55,550 nt of DNA from Actinophytocola gossypii (GTDB lineage: Bacteria; Actinomycetota; Actinomycetes; Mycobacteriales; Pseudonocardiaceae). The stretch covers positions 1 through 55,550 of the forward strand of contig NZ_JAFFZE010000033.1 in assembly GCF_025165815.1 (NCBI RefSeq), in the 5' to 3' direction. Position 1 is the stretch's first letter; the number at the start of each line of letters is the position of its first letter. The notes below the pieces were generated by a model that saw only the letters and a list, made by a program, of their open reading frames with translations, searched no databases and was not told the DNA's origin. The translations under genes were made by a program, and so were the position numbers. Below are positions 7,961-16,872 of this stretch, one piece after another.

Positions 7961-8692
7961 GTGAGTACCACGACTCCCCGGGTGGACGTGCGGTCGGCGT
8001 TGGTCGTCACCGCGCACCCGGATGACGTGGACTTCGGCGCCGCCGGAACCGTCGCGACGTGGACGGCCGCGGGCATCGAGGTCTCCTACTGCGTCTGCAC
8101 GTCCGGCGAGGCCAGCGGCGAGGCCGGCCGGGACGCCGCCGAGATGGCGCGTGTCCGGGAGGCGGAGCAGCGCGCGGCCGCCGAGCAGGTGGGTGTGCGC
8201 GAGGTGACGTTCCTGGGGTATGCCGACGGCGCGGTGGAGCCGTCGCTCGCGCTGCGGCGTGACATCGCGCGGGTGATCCGGCGGGTGCGGCCGGATCGGG
8301 TGTTGACGTGGTCGCCGGAGATCAACTGGTCGTTCATCCCGACCACGCATCCCGATCACCGTGCGGTGGGCGCGGCCACGTTCGCCGCGGTGTATCCCGA
8401 TGCGCGGAACCCGCACGCGTTCCCGGAGCTGCTGGCCGACGAGGGTTTGGAGCCGTGGTCGGTGCCGGAGCTGTGGCTGGCCGACGGGCCGGTGACGCTG
8501 CGCAACCACGCGGTGGACGTGACGGCGTATGCCGACAAGAAGCTGGCGGCGCTGCGGTCGCACGTGTCGCAGGTGGGCGCGGCGGAGGGGCTCGAGGAGA
8601 ACATCCGGGCGTACCTGGCCGGTACCGCGAGCCGGTACGGCATGGCGGATGGGCGGCTGGCCGAGGACTTCCAGGTGGTCGACACGGGCTGA
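7961..8692 (+). CDS. PIG-L family deacetylase
   Basis: A 243-residue protein of the LmbE/PIG-L fold. The metal site is visible as AHPDDVDFGAAGT near the N-terminus and THPDHRAVG in the middle, with the usual SPEINW segment between. Family members hydrolyse N-acetyl groups from GlcNAc-type substrates, including the mycothiol enzymes MshB and Mca; which substrate applies here cannot be told. The GTG at 7961 is preferred over the GTG at 7952 because a TACTGT -10-like hexamer (7948-7953) lies 7 nt upstream, indicating a leaderless mRNA. No operon partner is evident. Confidence 0.88.
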   Translation: MSTTTPRVDVRSALVVTAHPDDVDFGAAGTVATWTAAGIEVSYCVCTSGEASGEAGRDAAEMARVREAEQRAAAEQVGVREVTFLGYADGAVEPSLALRRDIARVIRRVRPDRVLTWSPEINWSFIPTTHPDHRAVGAATFAAVYPDARNPHAFPELLADEGLEPWSVPELWLADGPVTLRNHAVDVTAYADKKLAALRSHVSQVGAAEGLEENIRAYLAGTASRYGMADGRLAEDFQVVDTG

Positions 8693-9253
8693 GAGTGATC
8701 GCTTGGTCGCATCGCGTCATGAGCGGGAGGGAGAGTGGTCTCACAGCCATGAGTAGCGGGGGGTGGCCCGGAGCGGGGTCACGTCATGGCAAGCACCGAC
8801 GCGAGTCGGTGAACGAGGCATGGACGCCGGCGGTGCGCCCGAGCGAGGCGAGCCATGGGCCGACGCACGCGAGGATGGCCGGGGGGTCGGTTGGGTCGTG
8901 GGACCGGCCGAGTGACGGTCCACGGCGTCGACGCGGCGGCCGACCGGACCGGCCGAGCGACCAGGTTCCGGTCGACTCAGCACTTGCCAACTCCGTCGCC
9001 TCGCCGAGCCCGGTCAACTCCGCCGACCGTTCCGCCGACCGTTCCGCCGACAACGCCGCGCACGGTTCCGTCCATGGTTACGCCAGCAGATCCACCGATA
9101 GCCCCCTCGGTGATCCCGTCGACAGCTCCGCCGACCCGGGACACTCTCAGCGCCCCCCGACGTCCGCGCCCACAACCCCACACGCGCGCGCTCGCGCAGA
9201 CGTGAATGGCAGCCCCCACCCGCTCCGGGGGCACCCCTCAGCGCCAGTCTATC

Positions 9254-9288
9254 GGGGGGTTGGGGCTGGTGGGCGTGGGTTGGGGGGG
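9254..9288 (+). other. G-quadruplex motif
   Basis: Five G-runs (9254-9259, 9262-9265, 9271-9273, 9277-9279, 9282-9288) are separated by loops of 2, 5, 3 and 2 nt on the plus strand. This satisfies the classical four-run quadruplex pattern with room to spare. It sits about 70 nt before the suggested start of the downstream membrane protein gene, on its coding strand. Confidence 0.75.
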
Positions 9289-9290
9289 TT

Positions 9291-9299
9291 GTGGACAAG
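9291..9299 (-). promoter_or_regulatory. DnaA-box match TTGTCCACA
   Basis: TGTGGACAA on the plus strand is the exact complement of the high-GC actinobacterial DnaA box. It stands alone, directly after the G-quadruplex motif. A single 9-mer can occur by chance, so function is unproven. Confidence 0.35.
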
Positions 9300-9354
9300 T
9301 GGGGGTGCGAGTGTGCGGGGTCGGGTGGGGAGGGGGCTTGGGGACGAGCGGGGG

Positions 9355-10371
9355 GTGGAGGTCTGGCGGGAGCGGTTGGACGACTTGGACGGGGCTTGGC
9401 CGCCGATTGTCGCGGTCGCGGATGACCCGTTGGATCTGCCGCCTCCGCTGCCTCCCTCGCTGGTGGCGGGGCGGCTTTCGGGGCGTGGGGATGACGACGA
9501 CACGATGCCGCTGGCGCTCGTTCCGTTGCCGCGGGCCGAGGAGGCGGTCGTTTCCGCGCTCGAGACGCCGCCGGGGGGGTTGCGGTCGTTCGATCTCGGG
9601 ACCGTGCCGGCTTCGGTGACGCCGCCGCGTAGTTGGCGGCGGGCGGCGTGGTTCGCGATCGGGACTTCGGCGGCGGTGGTGTGTGGGCTCGCGGTCGCGG
9701 CGGTGCGGCTGGTGGGGGCGCCTTCGGCTACCGACACCATCGACGCGCTGCCCGCCTTTCCTACCGAGCCGTTGGATCTCGAGGAGCTGCCGGCCGAGCA
9801 CACCGCCGAGAACCCGACGGAGGAACGGGTTTCGCCTTCCAGCGGGAGTGTGGTGCCTACCGGCTCGGAGCGGGAGCGGGAGCGAGAACGGGAGACGCGG
9901 ACCGGTGAGCCGAGTGGGAACGTGACGACCACCGGCGCCGGCCGGCCGGGTACCACGGGCACCACCACCGGCACCGAAACCGGCACCGGCACCGGCACCA
10001 GCGAGACCTCTACGGAGCCGGCCCCTCCTACGCGCACCACGGTGGGCGCGGCACTGCTCATGGCCACCGACACGCAGGAGATGGGCGACCGGACCGAGCA
10101 GTACTTCGCGCTGGTGACCGAGGACCCGGAAGCGGCCCACTCCCTCTGTACGGGCACCATGGCACGCGAGGGTCCGGAGGGCATCAAAGCCCGGTACGCG
10201 GGGGTCGAACGGGTCGAGGTCCAGCAGATCACCATCGACCGGACCAGGGCGATCACGACCAGCCAGGTGCGACTCGTGCGCGAGGACGGGTCGGCGACGG
10301 TGGAGCGGCGGCAGCTCACGTTCACCTGGGGCACCGATCCGCGGATCAGCGATGAAGTGATCACGAACTGA
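9355..10371 (+). CDS. Single-pass membrane protein with extracytoplasmic NTF2-like-looking domain
   Basis: A 338-residue protein if the GTG at 9355 is used (VEVWRERLDDLDGAWPP...); the start is uncertain since the frame is open far upstream. A cytoplasmic N-part with a proline stretch (LPPPLPPSLV) leads to a transmembrane helix at about 98-119 (AWFAIGTSAAVVCGLAVAAV), a Thr/Gly/Glu-rich linker (about 150-230) and a C-terminal domain. That domain (QYFALVTEDPEAAHSL, then a hydrophobic and charged beta pattern) aligns by eye with the ends of the next protein and of the kinase at 13031. It probably senses or binds something outside the membrane in concert with the kinases; this is inference. Confidence 0.7.
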   Translation: MEVWRERLDDLDGAWPPIVAVADDPLDLPPPLPPSLVAGRLSGRGDDDDTMPLALVPLPRAEEAVVSALETPPGGLRSFDLGTVPASVTPPRSWRRAAWFAIGTSAAVVCGLAVAAVRLVGAPSATDTIDALPAFPTEPLDLEELPAEHTAENPTEERVSPSSGSVVPTGSERERERERETRTGEPSGNVTTTGAGRPGTTGTTTGTETGTGTGTSETSTEPAPPTRTTVGAALLMATDTQEMGDRTEQYFALVTEDPEAAHSLCTGTMAREGPEGIKARYAGVERVEVQQITIDRTRAITTSQVRLVREDGSATVERRQLTFTWGTDPRISDEVITN

Positions 10372-10510
10372 CGTCACGGGTTACTCCGTTCGAGTGACAG
10401 CGCGGACCGTTGATCGCCCCAATCGGGTGATCCACTCCAATTCGCTGGCGTTCGCGGTATGGACGGGAGTACCTGTTGGCCCTAACGCAACGCACGGAGG
10501 CCATCACACA

Positions 10511-11371
10511 GTGGATCGTCCGACGACCGGGCGGCGTCGTGTCCGCGCCGGCTCGGTTCACGTCACCGAGCTGATCGACAAGCGAGTGCGCCAGAGCGGC
10601 GCGCCCGCCTCCTCGGCCACCCCGCGGTCGCTCGGGCCACCGCGGGCGACCGTCCGTGTGCTCGAAACGACCGAACCGGCCACGGACGTGCCGGCGCCCT
10701 TTCGACGCCCGCCGTCGCGCGGCTCGCAGCTCGCCAAGCTCGCCGGGCTGGGGGCCGCGACCCTGGTGCTCTGCACCGCGATCGCCGCCGCCACCACGAT
10801 CAGCCACGAGCGGGCCGGCCAGCACGCCGTCGCCGACCGGCCCGTCCCGCGGATCACCGGCGACCAGGCACTTCTGCCGGACCGGCTCGATCGGACGCTG
10901 CCGTCCGCGCCTGCTCCGGCGGTCGACCACCGGCCGACCGGACAGCGGACCGCGCCGGCCGAACATCCCAGGACCCAGCCGTCGGTCACGCCGGTGTCCT
11001 CGACGACCGAGGCGCCGGCGTCGGTCGTCGAGGCCAGCGTCGAACCCACCCAGGACCCGGTCGGCGACACGATCTCCGACGTCGCCCTGGTCGAGCGGTT
11101 CTACGAGCTGCTGCCGGGCGACCCGGACCGCGCCTTCGGGCTGATCGCCCCCGACCTGCTGAGCACCACGCTTGGCGAGTTCCTCGACTCCTGGGCCAGC
11201 GTCACCGGCATCGACGTCGTCGACGTGCGCCGGCAGGCCGCCGGAGTGCTCGCCGAGGTGCGGATGACCCTCGCCGACGGGCACCACCTCAAGATCGAAC
11301 AGTTGCTCACGGTGGCCGACTCCCCCCGGCGGATCACCGGCGTCCAACTCCTGTCGGCCCAGCGCAACTGA
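10511..11371 (+). CDS. Single-pass membrane protein with the same extracytoplasmic domain
   Basis: A 286-residue protein. The GTG at 10511 is chosen because ACGGAGG lies about 10 nt upstream, although the frame is open to 10394. An Arg-rich cytoplasmic segment contains VHVTELIDKRVRQ, resembling a short motif frequent in Pseudonocardiales membrane proteins. A transmembrane helix follows at about 75-97 (LAGLGAATLVLCTAIAAATT), then a Pro/Thr-rich linker and a C-terminal domain starting VERFYELLPGDPDRAFGLI. That start closely matches VEDYYDLLPDDTDAAWKLL in the kinase at 13031. It is probably a paralogue of the preceding gene. Function unknown. Confidence 0.75.
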   Translation: MDRPTTGRRRVRAGSVHVTELIDKRVRQSGAPASSATPRSLGPPRATVRVLETTEPATDVPAPFRRPPSRGSQLAKLAGLGAATLVLCTAIAAATTISHERAGQHAVADRPVPRITGDQALLPDRLDRTLPSAPAPAVDHRPTGQRTAPAEHPRTQPSVTPVSSTTEAPASVVEASVEPTQDPVGDTISDVALVERFYELLPGDPDRAFGLIAPDLLSTTLGEFLDSWASVTGIDVVDVRRQAAGVLAEVRMTLADGHHLKIEQLLTVADSPRRITGVQLLSAQRN

Positions 11372-11566
11372 GGACTTATCCGATCAAGTAGCATTTAACG
11401 TCGCCGCGCACAGTGTGGTCCCCGTTCGTGTGCACAGCGTGAACGCCTAGCCTGGTGCTGGTCGGCGTACGTGGGCACCGGTTTCTGTGCCCTGCGGTCC
11501 AGGTATCCCACATTTTCGGAGTCGGCATGACAACCGATGGCCTGCAGGCAGGGAGGACTCGTCGCG

Positions 11567-12997
11567 ATGACCGATGAGGGTCGCCTCGTAGCCGGGCGCT
11601 ACCGCCTCGTCCACCGCATCGGCACCGGTGCCATGGGCGTCGTGTGGACGGCGCACGACGAGCGGTTGAACCGAACGGTCGCGGTCAAGAGACTCCTGCT
11701 GCAGCCCGGCCTCCCGCCCGACGAGGCGGCCGAGGCCGTCGCCAGGTGCATGCGCGAGGGCCGGATCGCGGCCAAGCTGCACCACCCGAACGCCATCGCC
11801 GTCTACGACGTGGTGGACGAGGACGGCGCGCCCTGCCTGATCATGGAGTACCTGCCGTCCAAGAGCCTCGCCATGGTGATGTCCGAGCGCGGCCCACTGT
11901 CCCCACGCGAGGTGGCCTGGATCGGCGCGCAGTCCGCCGCCGCGCTGGCCGCCGCGCACGCGGCCGGGATCGTGCACCGGGACGTCAAGCCGGGCAACAT
12001 CCTGATCGCCGACGACGGCACGGTGAAGATCACCGACTTCGGCATCTCCCGGGCCACCGACGACGTCACCGTCACCAAGACCGGCATGATCGCCGGCACC
12101 CCCGCCTACCTGGCCCCGGAGGCCGCGGTCGGCAACGAGCCGACGCCTGGCTCGGACGTGTTCTCCCTCGGCTCCACCCTGTACGCCGCGATCGAGGGCG
12201 AGCCCCCGTTCGGGCTCACCGACAACACCCTGCAACTGCTGCACGCGGTCGCCGCCGGGCGGATCAACCCGCCGCGGCAGGCCGGGCCGATGACCAGGGT
12301 GCTGACCTGGCTGCTGGCCGCCGACCCAGAGCAGCGGCCGTCCACCGTCCGGGCCAGGGACCTGCTGTCCGCGGTGGCCGCCGGTGAGACGCCGTCCGTG
12401 CCGTCGCTGCCCGGCGTTCCGCCCGCGGGTGGCACGGCGACCAGGATGGTGCTGCCGAACAGCGGCTACGGCGACGAACGCCAGGGCACCCGGTACGACG
12501 ACTACGACGACCGGTACGACGACGAGTACGACGACGGCGCGACCCAGATGGTCGGGGCCGGCACGACCCGTTCGGTGCCCCGCCCCCGGCCGACCGCGCC
12601 GCCGCCGAGCCGGTCGCGCAAGCCGCTGGTGTTCGCCGGCGTGCTGCTGGTCGCACTGGTCGCCACCGGCGCCTGGCTGCTCGGCGGCCGCGAGGACCCA
12701 CCGCCGGCCACGGACAACGACGATCCCGGCCAGGTCACGCAGTCCAGCAGCGTCGTCCCGACGACCACCAGCGAACCGGAGCCGACCACCGAGAACGAGG
12801 TGCCCGTCCCCGACGACAACGACGTACCTCCTCCTCCGGAGGACGACGAGACCACCACGACGACAACGACAACGACGACCACCACCACGACGACGACCAC
12901 CACGACCACCACGACGTCGGATGAGGAGACCACCGACGACGAACCGACCCCGCCGACCGAGCCCACGCTGCCGCCGGGCACGGGGGTCAACCAGTGA
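11567..12997 (+). CDS. Transmembrane Ser/Thr protein kinase with poly-threonine tail
   Basis: A 476-residue Hanks-type kinase. Visible are the glycine loop IGTGAMGVVW, ATP lysine K41, HRDVKPGN with catalytic D139, DFG at 157-159 and the TPAYLAPE activation-segment end. A juxtamembrane Asp/Tyr-rich stretch (YDDYDDRYDDEYDDG) is followed by one transmembrane helix (about 352-374) and a disordered Glu/Thr/Pro exterior containing 22 consecutive Thr (429-450, DNA 12851-12916). No PASTA or other sensor domain is present. The ATG at 11567 has GGGAGGA about 9 nt upstream. The paralogous kinase gene begins 33 bp after its stop, so the two are probably co-transcribed. Confidence 0.95.
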   Translation: MTDEGRLVAGRYRLVHRIGTGAMGVVWTAHDERLNRTVAVKRLLLQPGLPPDEAAEAVARCMREGRIAAKLHHPNAIAVYDVVDEDGAPCLIMEYLPSKSLAMVMSERGPLSPREVAWIGAQSAAALAAAHAAGIVHRDVKPGNILIADDGTVKITDFGISRATDDVTVTKTGMIAGTPAYLAPEAAVGNEPTPGSDVFSLGSTLYAAIEGEPPFGLTDNTLQLLHAVAAGRINPPRQAGPMTRVLTWLLAADPEQRPSTVRARDLLSAVAAGETPSVPSLPGVPPAGGTATRMVLPNSGYGDERQGTRYDDYDDRYDDEYDDGATQMVGAGTTRSVPRPRPTAPPPSRSRKPLVFAGVLLVALVATGAWLLGGREDPPPATDNDDPGQVTQSSSVVPTTTSEPEPTTENEVPVPDDNDVPPPPEDDETTTTTTTTTTTTTTTTTTTTTTSDEETTDDEPTPPTEPTLPPGTGVNQ

Positions 12998-13030
12998 TCA
13001 CCGACCAAACGCGAGGGCACGGGGGCGTCG

Positions 13031-14791
13031 GTGACGGCTGAGGGCGGCCTGGTCGCCGGACGCTACCGGTTGGGTCAGCGGCTGGGCTCCGGCGCGATGG
13101 GGATCGTGTGGCAGGCGCACGACGAACGGCTGCACCGGACCGTCGCCATCAAGCAGATGCTGCTGCAGCCCGGGCTGACCGACGCGCAGGCCGAGGAGTC
13201 GCGGCGAAGATCGATGCGGGAGGGGCGCATCGCCGCGCGGCTGGCACATCCCAACGCGATCACCGTCTACGACGTCGCCGAACACGACGGCGACCCGTGG
13301 CTGATCATGGAGTACCTGCCGTCCAAGAGCCTGGCCACCGTGCTCTCCGAGCGCGGCACGCTGCCGCCGGCGGAAGCGGCGGCGATCGGCGCCCAGGTGG
13401 CGTCCGCGCTGGTGGCCGCGCACGCGGCGGGGATCGTGCACCGCGACATCAAGCCGGCCAACGTGCTGCTCGCCGAGGACGGCACGGTCAAGATCACCGA
13501 CTTCGGGATCTCCCGGGCCACCGGCGACGTCACGGTCACCGCCACCGGCATGCTCGCCGGCACGCCGGCCTACCTCGCACCGGAGGTCGCCAAGGGTGAG
13601 AACCCGACGCCGGCCGCGGACGTGTTCAGCCTCGGCTCCACGCTCTACACGGCCGTCGAGGGACACTCCCCGTTCGGGCTGAGCGAGAACACGCTGGCGC
13701 TGCTGTACGCGGTCGCCGCCGGGAAGATCACCCCGCCGCGGCAGGCCGGCCCGCTCACCGCCCTGCTGATGCAGCTGCTGCGGGTCGACCCGAACGAACG
13801 CCCGTCGCTGACCACCGCCCGGGACGCCCTCGCCGCGGTCGCCGAGGGCCGCCCGGCGCCCACCCTCGCCACGAACATCGCCGGTGCCGGCGCCGCGACC
13901 ACCGACCGGATCGCCGGCAACCGCCTGCCACCTCCCGGCATGCGCGCCGGTCCGCCGACCCCACCGCGCGCCAGCCAACCTCCGTGGCCGCCGAAGAAGG
14001 ACTCCACCCGGCTGGACGTCAACCCGTTCGCCGAGCCGGCACCGAGCGGCCCCGGTCCGGTGATGTACCGCGAGCCGGTGCCGTCCGGTCCGAACAGCCG
14101 TCCCCGGCCGCCCGCGCCCGCCAACCGGGCCCGTTCGGTGGCGCTGACCGTGCTGGCGATCGTCGCCGCCGCGCTGGTCGGGATCCTGGTGGCGAGCCTG
14201 CTCACCAGCGGGGACGACGGCCAGCGGTCCCAGCAGCCGCCCGCCGACCCGACCCTGCCCGCCGAGCGGACGTCCGAGTCGACCGAGGACACGCCGACCG
14301 ACGCGACCGAGGACACGCCGACCGACACGACCGAGGAAACCACCGACGAGCAGCCCACCGAGGAGACCCCGACCAACGAGGACTACGTCCAGGCGGTCGA
14401 GGACTACTACGACCTGCTCCCGGACGACACCGACGCCGCCTGGAAGCTGCTGACCGAGCGGGCGCGGAACAAGTCCACCGGCGGCAAGAAGGGCTACGAG
14501 CGGTTCTGGAGCACCATCGACGAGGTCGAGGTGCGCGACGCGTACGCCGCGGGCAACCGGGTCGCCGCCACCCTGCGGTACAAGCGCGAGGACGGCGACA
14601 AGTCGACCGAGTCGTACTCGTTCGCGCTGGTCGAGCGCGACGGCGAACTCATGATCGACAACTTCGTGCGCACCGGTGGCGGCGGTGGCGGTGGCGGGGA
14701 CGACGACCGGGGCAACGGCAACGAGGGCAACGAGGGCCGCGGCAACCGAGGGAACGGCGGGGACGACGACGGGGAAGGCGGCGACGGCTAG
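13031..14791 (+). CDS. Transmembrane Ser/Thr protein kinase with C-terminal sensor-like domain
   Basis: A 586-residue paralogue of the preceding kinase; the kinase domains match nearly residue by residue (IGTGAMG versus LGSGAMG, both HRDxKPxN, DFGISRAT). K41, D139 and the DFG are intact. After a Pro-rich cytoplasmic linker there is one transmembrane helix (about 369-392), a Thr/Glu/Asp-rich spacer and an extracytoplasmic domain beginning VEDYYDLLPDDTDAAWKLL. The end is Gly/Asn/Asp-rich. The exterior domain resembles those of the proteins at 9355 and 10511. It starts with GTG at 13031, and its stop is 1 bp from the stop of the convergent response regulator. Confidence 0.95.
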   Translation: MTAEGGLVAGRYRLGQRLGSGAMGIVWQAHDERLHRTVAIKQMLLQPGLTDAQAEESRRRSMREGRIAARLAHPNAITVYDVAEHDGDPWLIMEYLPSKSLATVLSERGTLPPAEAAAIGAQVASALVAAHAAGIVHRDIKPANVLLAEDGTVKITDFGISRATGDVTVTATGMLAGTPAYLAPEVAKGENPTPAADVFSLGSTLYTAVEGHSPFGLSENTLALLYAVAAGKITPPRQAGPLTALLMQLLRVDPNERPSLTTARDALAAVAEGRPAPTLATNIAGAGAATTDRIAGNRLPPPGMRAGPPTPPRASQPPWPPKKDSTRLDVNPFAEPAPSGPGPVMYREPVPSGPNSRPRPPAPANRARSVALTVLAIVAAALVGILVASLLTSGDDGQRSQQPPADPTLPAERTSESTEDTPTDATEDTPTDTTEETTDEQPTEETPTNEDYVQAVEDYYDLLPDDTDAAWKLLTERARNKSTGGKKGYERFWSTIDEVEVRDAYAAGNRVAATLRYKREDGDKSTESYSFALVERDGELMIDNFVRTGGGGGGGGDDDRGNGNEGNEGRGNRGNGGDDDGEGGDG

Positions 14792-14792
14792 C

Positions 14793-15458
14793 TCAGACCA
14801 GTCGCCGGTCCGACGCCCAGCGGGACAGTTCGTACCGGTTGGACAGCTGGGTCTTGCGCAGCACCGACGACACGTGCGTCTCCACCGTCTTCACCGAGAT
14901 GAACAGCTCGGACGCGATCTCCTTGTACGCGTAACCCCGCGCGAGCAGCCGCAGCACGTCCCGCTCCCGAGGGGTCAGCAGGTCCAGCTCCGGGTCGGAG
15001 ATCGGCGCCGCCCCCGGCCGGTCGGCGAACGCGTCCAGCACGAACCCGGCCAGCCGCGGCGAGAACACCGCGTCCCCCTCCGACACCCGTACCACGGCCC
15101 GCACCAGCTCGTGGCTGGAGATCGTCTTCGTCACGTACCCGCGCGCGCCCGCCCGGATCACCGCGATGACGTCCTCCGCCGCGTCGGACACCGACAGCGC
15201 GAGGAACACCGTCTCCGGGTTCTCCGGCCGCGCCCGGCGCAGCACCTCCGCACCGCCCCCGTCCGGCATGTGCACGTCGAGCAGCACCACGTCCGGCTTG
15301 CGGTGCCCGATCCCGGCCACCGCCTCCCCGACGGTCCCGGCCTCGCCGACCACCTCGACCTCGTCGGTGATCGAGTCCAGCTCCGCGCGCACCCCGGCCC
15401 GGAACAACCCGTGGTCGTCCACCAGGAACACCCGGACCGGACCCTTCTCGCTGGTCAC
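14793..15458 (-). CDS. NarL/LuxR-family response regulator
   Basis: A 221-residue two-domain regulator. The receiver domain starts VRVFLVDDHGLFRAGV, with phospho-acceptor D61 in VVLLDVHMPDGGG and a conserved Lys in GYVTKTIS. The C-terminal helix-turn-helix begins LTPRERDVLRLLARGYAYKE and ends with VKTVETHVSSVLRK. It starts 12 bp after the stop of the histidine kinase gene, so the two form a two-component operon. The pairing with a PspC-domain kinase recalls MacRS of Streptomyces; targets probably include the divergent PspC/LiaF-like gene, by inference. Confidence 0.95.
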   Translation of the reverse strand: MTSEKGPVRVFLVDDHGLFRAGVRAELDSITDEVEVVGEAGTVGEAVAGIGHRKPDVVLLDVHMPDGGGAEVLRRARPENPETVFLALSVSDAAEDVIAVIRAGARGYVTKTISSHELVRAVVRVSEGDAVFSPRLAGFVLDAFADRPGAAPISDPELDLLTPRERDVLRLLARGYAYKEIASELFISVKTVETHVSSVLRKTQLSNRYELSRWASDRRLV

Positions 15459-15470
15459 GACACACCCCTC

Positions 15471-16748
15471 CTAAGCGCTGACGGTCTCGCGCGGCATGTG
15501 CAGCTGCACCTCGGTGCCCTCTCCGGGCGCCGTGCGCAGCCGCAGCTCCCCGCCGTTGCGCTCCATCCTGCCCCGGATGGAGTCGGCGAGGCCATGCCGG
15601 TCCCCGGGAACCGCCGCCGGGTCGAACCCCTTCCCCCGGTCCCGCACGAAGATGGTCACCTGCTCGGGCTCGACCTCGGCGTACACGCTGACCTCGGAGA
15701 CCTCCGCGTGCTTGGCCGCGTTCACCACCGCCTCCCGCGCGGCGAACACCAGGCCGGTCAGCCGCTCGTCCAGCTCGCAGTCGCCGACGACGACCTGCTG
15801 CACCTGGATCGCGAACGTGTCCTCCACCTCGCCGCACGACTGCGCGACCGACTCGGCGAACGTCATCCGGTCGGCGGCGTCCACCTTGTCGCCCGACCGG
15901 CCGTAGCCGGACGGCCCGTACAGCCAGCCGCGCAGCTGCCGCTCCTGCCCCCTGGCCAGCCGCAGCACCTCGCGCGGCGCCTCGGCCTGCTTCTGGATCA
16001 GCGCGAGCGTCTGCAGCACCGAGTCGTGCAGGTGCGCGGCGATCTCCGCGCGCTCCTCGGAACGGATGCGCTCCCGGCGCTCCTCGCCGAGGTCACGCAC
16101 CAGCCGCAGCCAGAACGGCACGGTCAGCACCGCCACCCCGATCAGCGCGGCCAGCACGGACAGCAGCGCGAACTGCATCTGGTCCAGGTCGACGCTGCGC
16201 ACCAGGAACAACGTGATCCCGGTGATCACCAGCGCCGCGCCGGACAGCACCCGCACCAGCGCACCGCGCCCGCCCTCACCGAGCACCAGTGACGACGCCC
16301 GGCGCCGGGTCGACTGGTCGGCCTCCTGCCACACCAGCGCGACACCGACCAGGGTGACGCCGATGCCGCCGGCGACCCAGCCGTTGAAGGTGTTGGACAG
16401 CGTGCCGATACCGATCGCGAGGCCGATGCCGAGTGCGAGCAGCCCCCTGGCCTGCTGCCGTTCCTTGCGCGACACCTCCGCGGTCCGCACGTCCCGCTTG
16501 GCCTGCGGCACGAACACCCACAGCATGCCGTAGGCGAGCACGCCGGCGCCGCCGAACGCGGCGAACAGCGCGAACGTCAGCCGCACCCACAGCACCTTGA
16601 CGTCGAGGTGGTCGGCGACGCCGCCGGCCACCCCGGCCACCGCGCGCCCGGACCGCCGGCGACGCATCTTCACCGCGTCGTCGGCCGGATCCGTCACGGC
16701 CCTCGACGCCGCGCGCTCGATGTCCGCGTCCCTCACCTTCACCACCAC
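15471..16748 (-). CDS. PspC-domain sensor histidine kinase
   Basis: A 425-residue membrane kinase. An N-terminal PspC domain (MRRRRSGRAVAGVAGGVADH... GGAGVLAYGMLWVFVP) is followed by two pairs of hydrophobic helices and a HisKA_3 dimerisation helix with the phospho-accepting His in EIAAHLHDSVLQTLALI (about residue 240). The HATPase_c domain shows NAAKHAEVSEVSV, DRGKGFDP and GEGTEVQLHMP. It probably reads membrane or cell-envelope stress. The gene is followed by its response regulator and is divergent from a PspC/LiaF-like protein gene, with 124 bp between the chosen starts. Confidence 0.95.
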   Translation of the reverse strand: MVVKVRDADIERAASRAVTDPADDAVKMRRRRSGRAVAGVAGGVADHLDVKVLWVRLTFALFAAFGGAGVLAYGMLWVFVPQAKRDVRTAEVSRKERQQARGLLALGIGLAIGIGTLSNTFNGWVAGGIGVTLVGVALVWQEADQSTRRRASSLVLGEGGRGALVRVLSGAALVITGITLFLVRSVDLDQMQFALLSVLAALIGVAVLTVPFWLRLVRDLGEERRERIRSEERAEIAAHLHDSVLQTLALIQKQAEAPREVLRLARGQERQLRGWLYGPSGYGRSGDKVDAADRMTFAESVAQSCGEVEDTFAIQVQQVVVGDCELDERLTGLVFAAREAVVNAAKHAEVSEVSVYAEVEPEQVTIFVRDRGKGFDPAAVPGDRHGLADSIRGRMERNGGELRLRTAPGEGTEVQLHMPRETVSA

Positions 16749-16872
16749 GAACCCATCGTCACACGTCCGGCACGCCGCATCATCGGGGAAATACCCGGAT
16801 GCCCGTTCTCGGGGTCGAACTCAGGGGTCGTCCCCGATGTGCGGACGCCGCCGGCGGGGGATGCTCGACATC

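Larger units (their letters stand above)
8693..9354. other. Intergenic region of about 660 bp, no supported gene
   Basis: Several frames are open here but their products are low-complexity, and none has a recognisable domain. Around 9013-9050 short runs of CCGACCGTTCCG repeat. From 9250 to about 9350 the plus strand becomes almost pure G and T, with a G-quadruplex motif and a DnaA-box match. The long frame leading into the next membrane protein is open throughout, so part of this stretch could be its N-terminus, but no convincing start was found before 9355. Confidence 0.55.

Noticed and set aside
8693-9354. Genes within the G-rich stretch upstream of 9355
   Set aside because: Open frames here are low-complexity, overlap on both strands and have no recognisable starts or domains.
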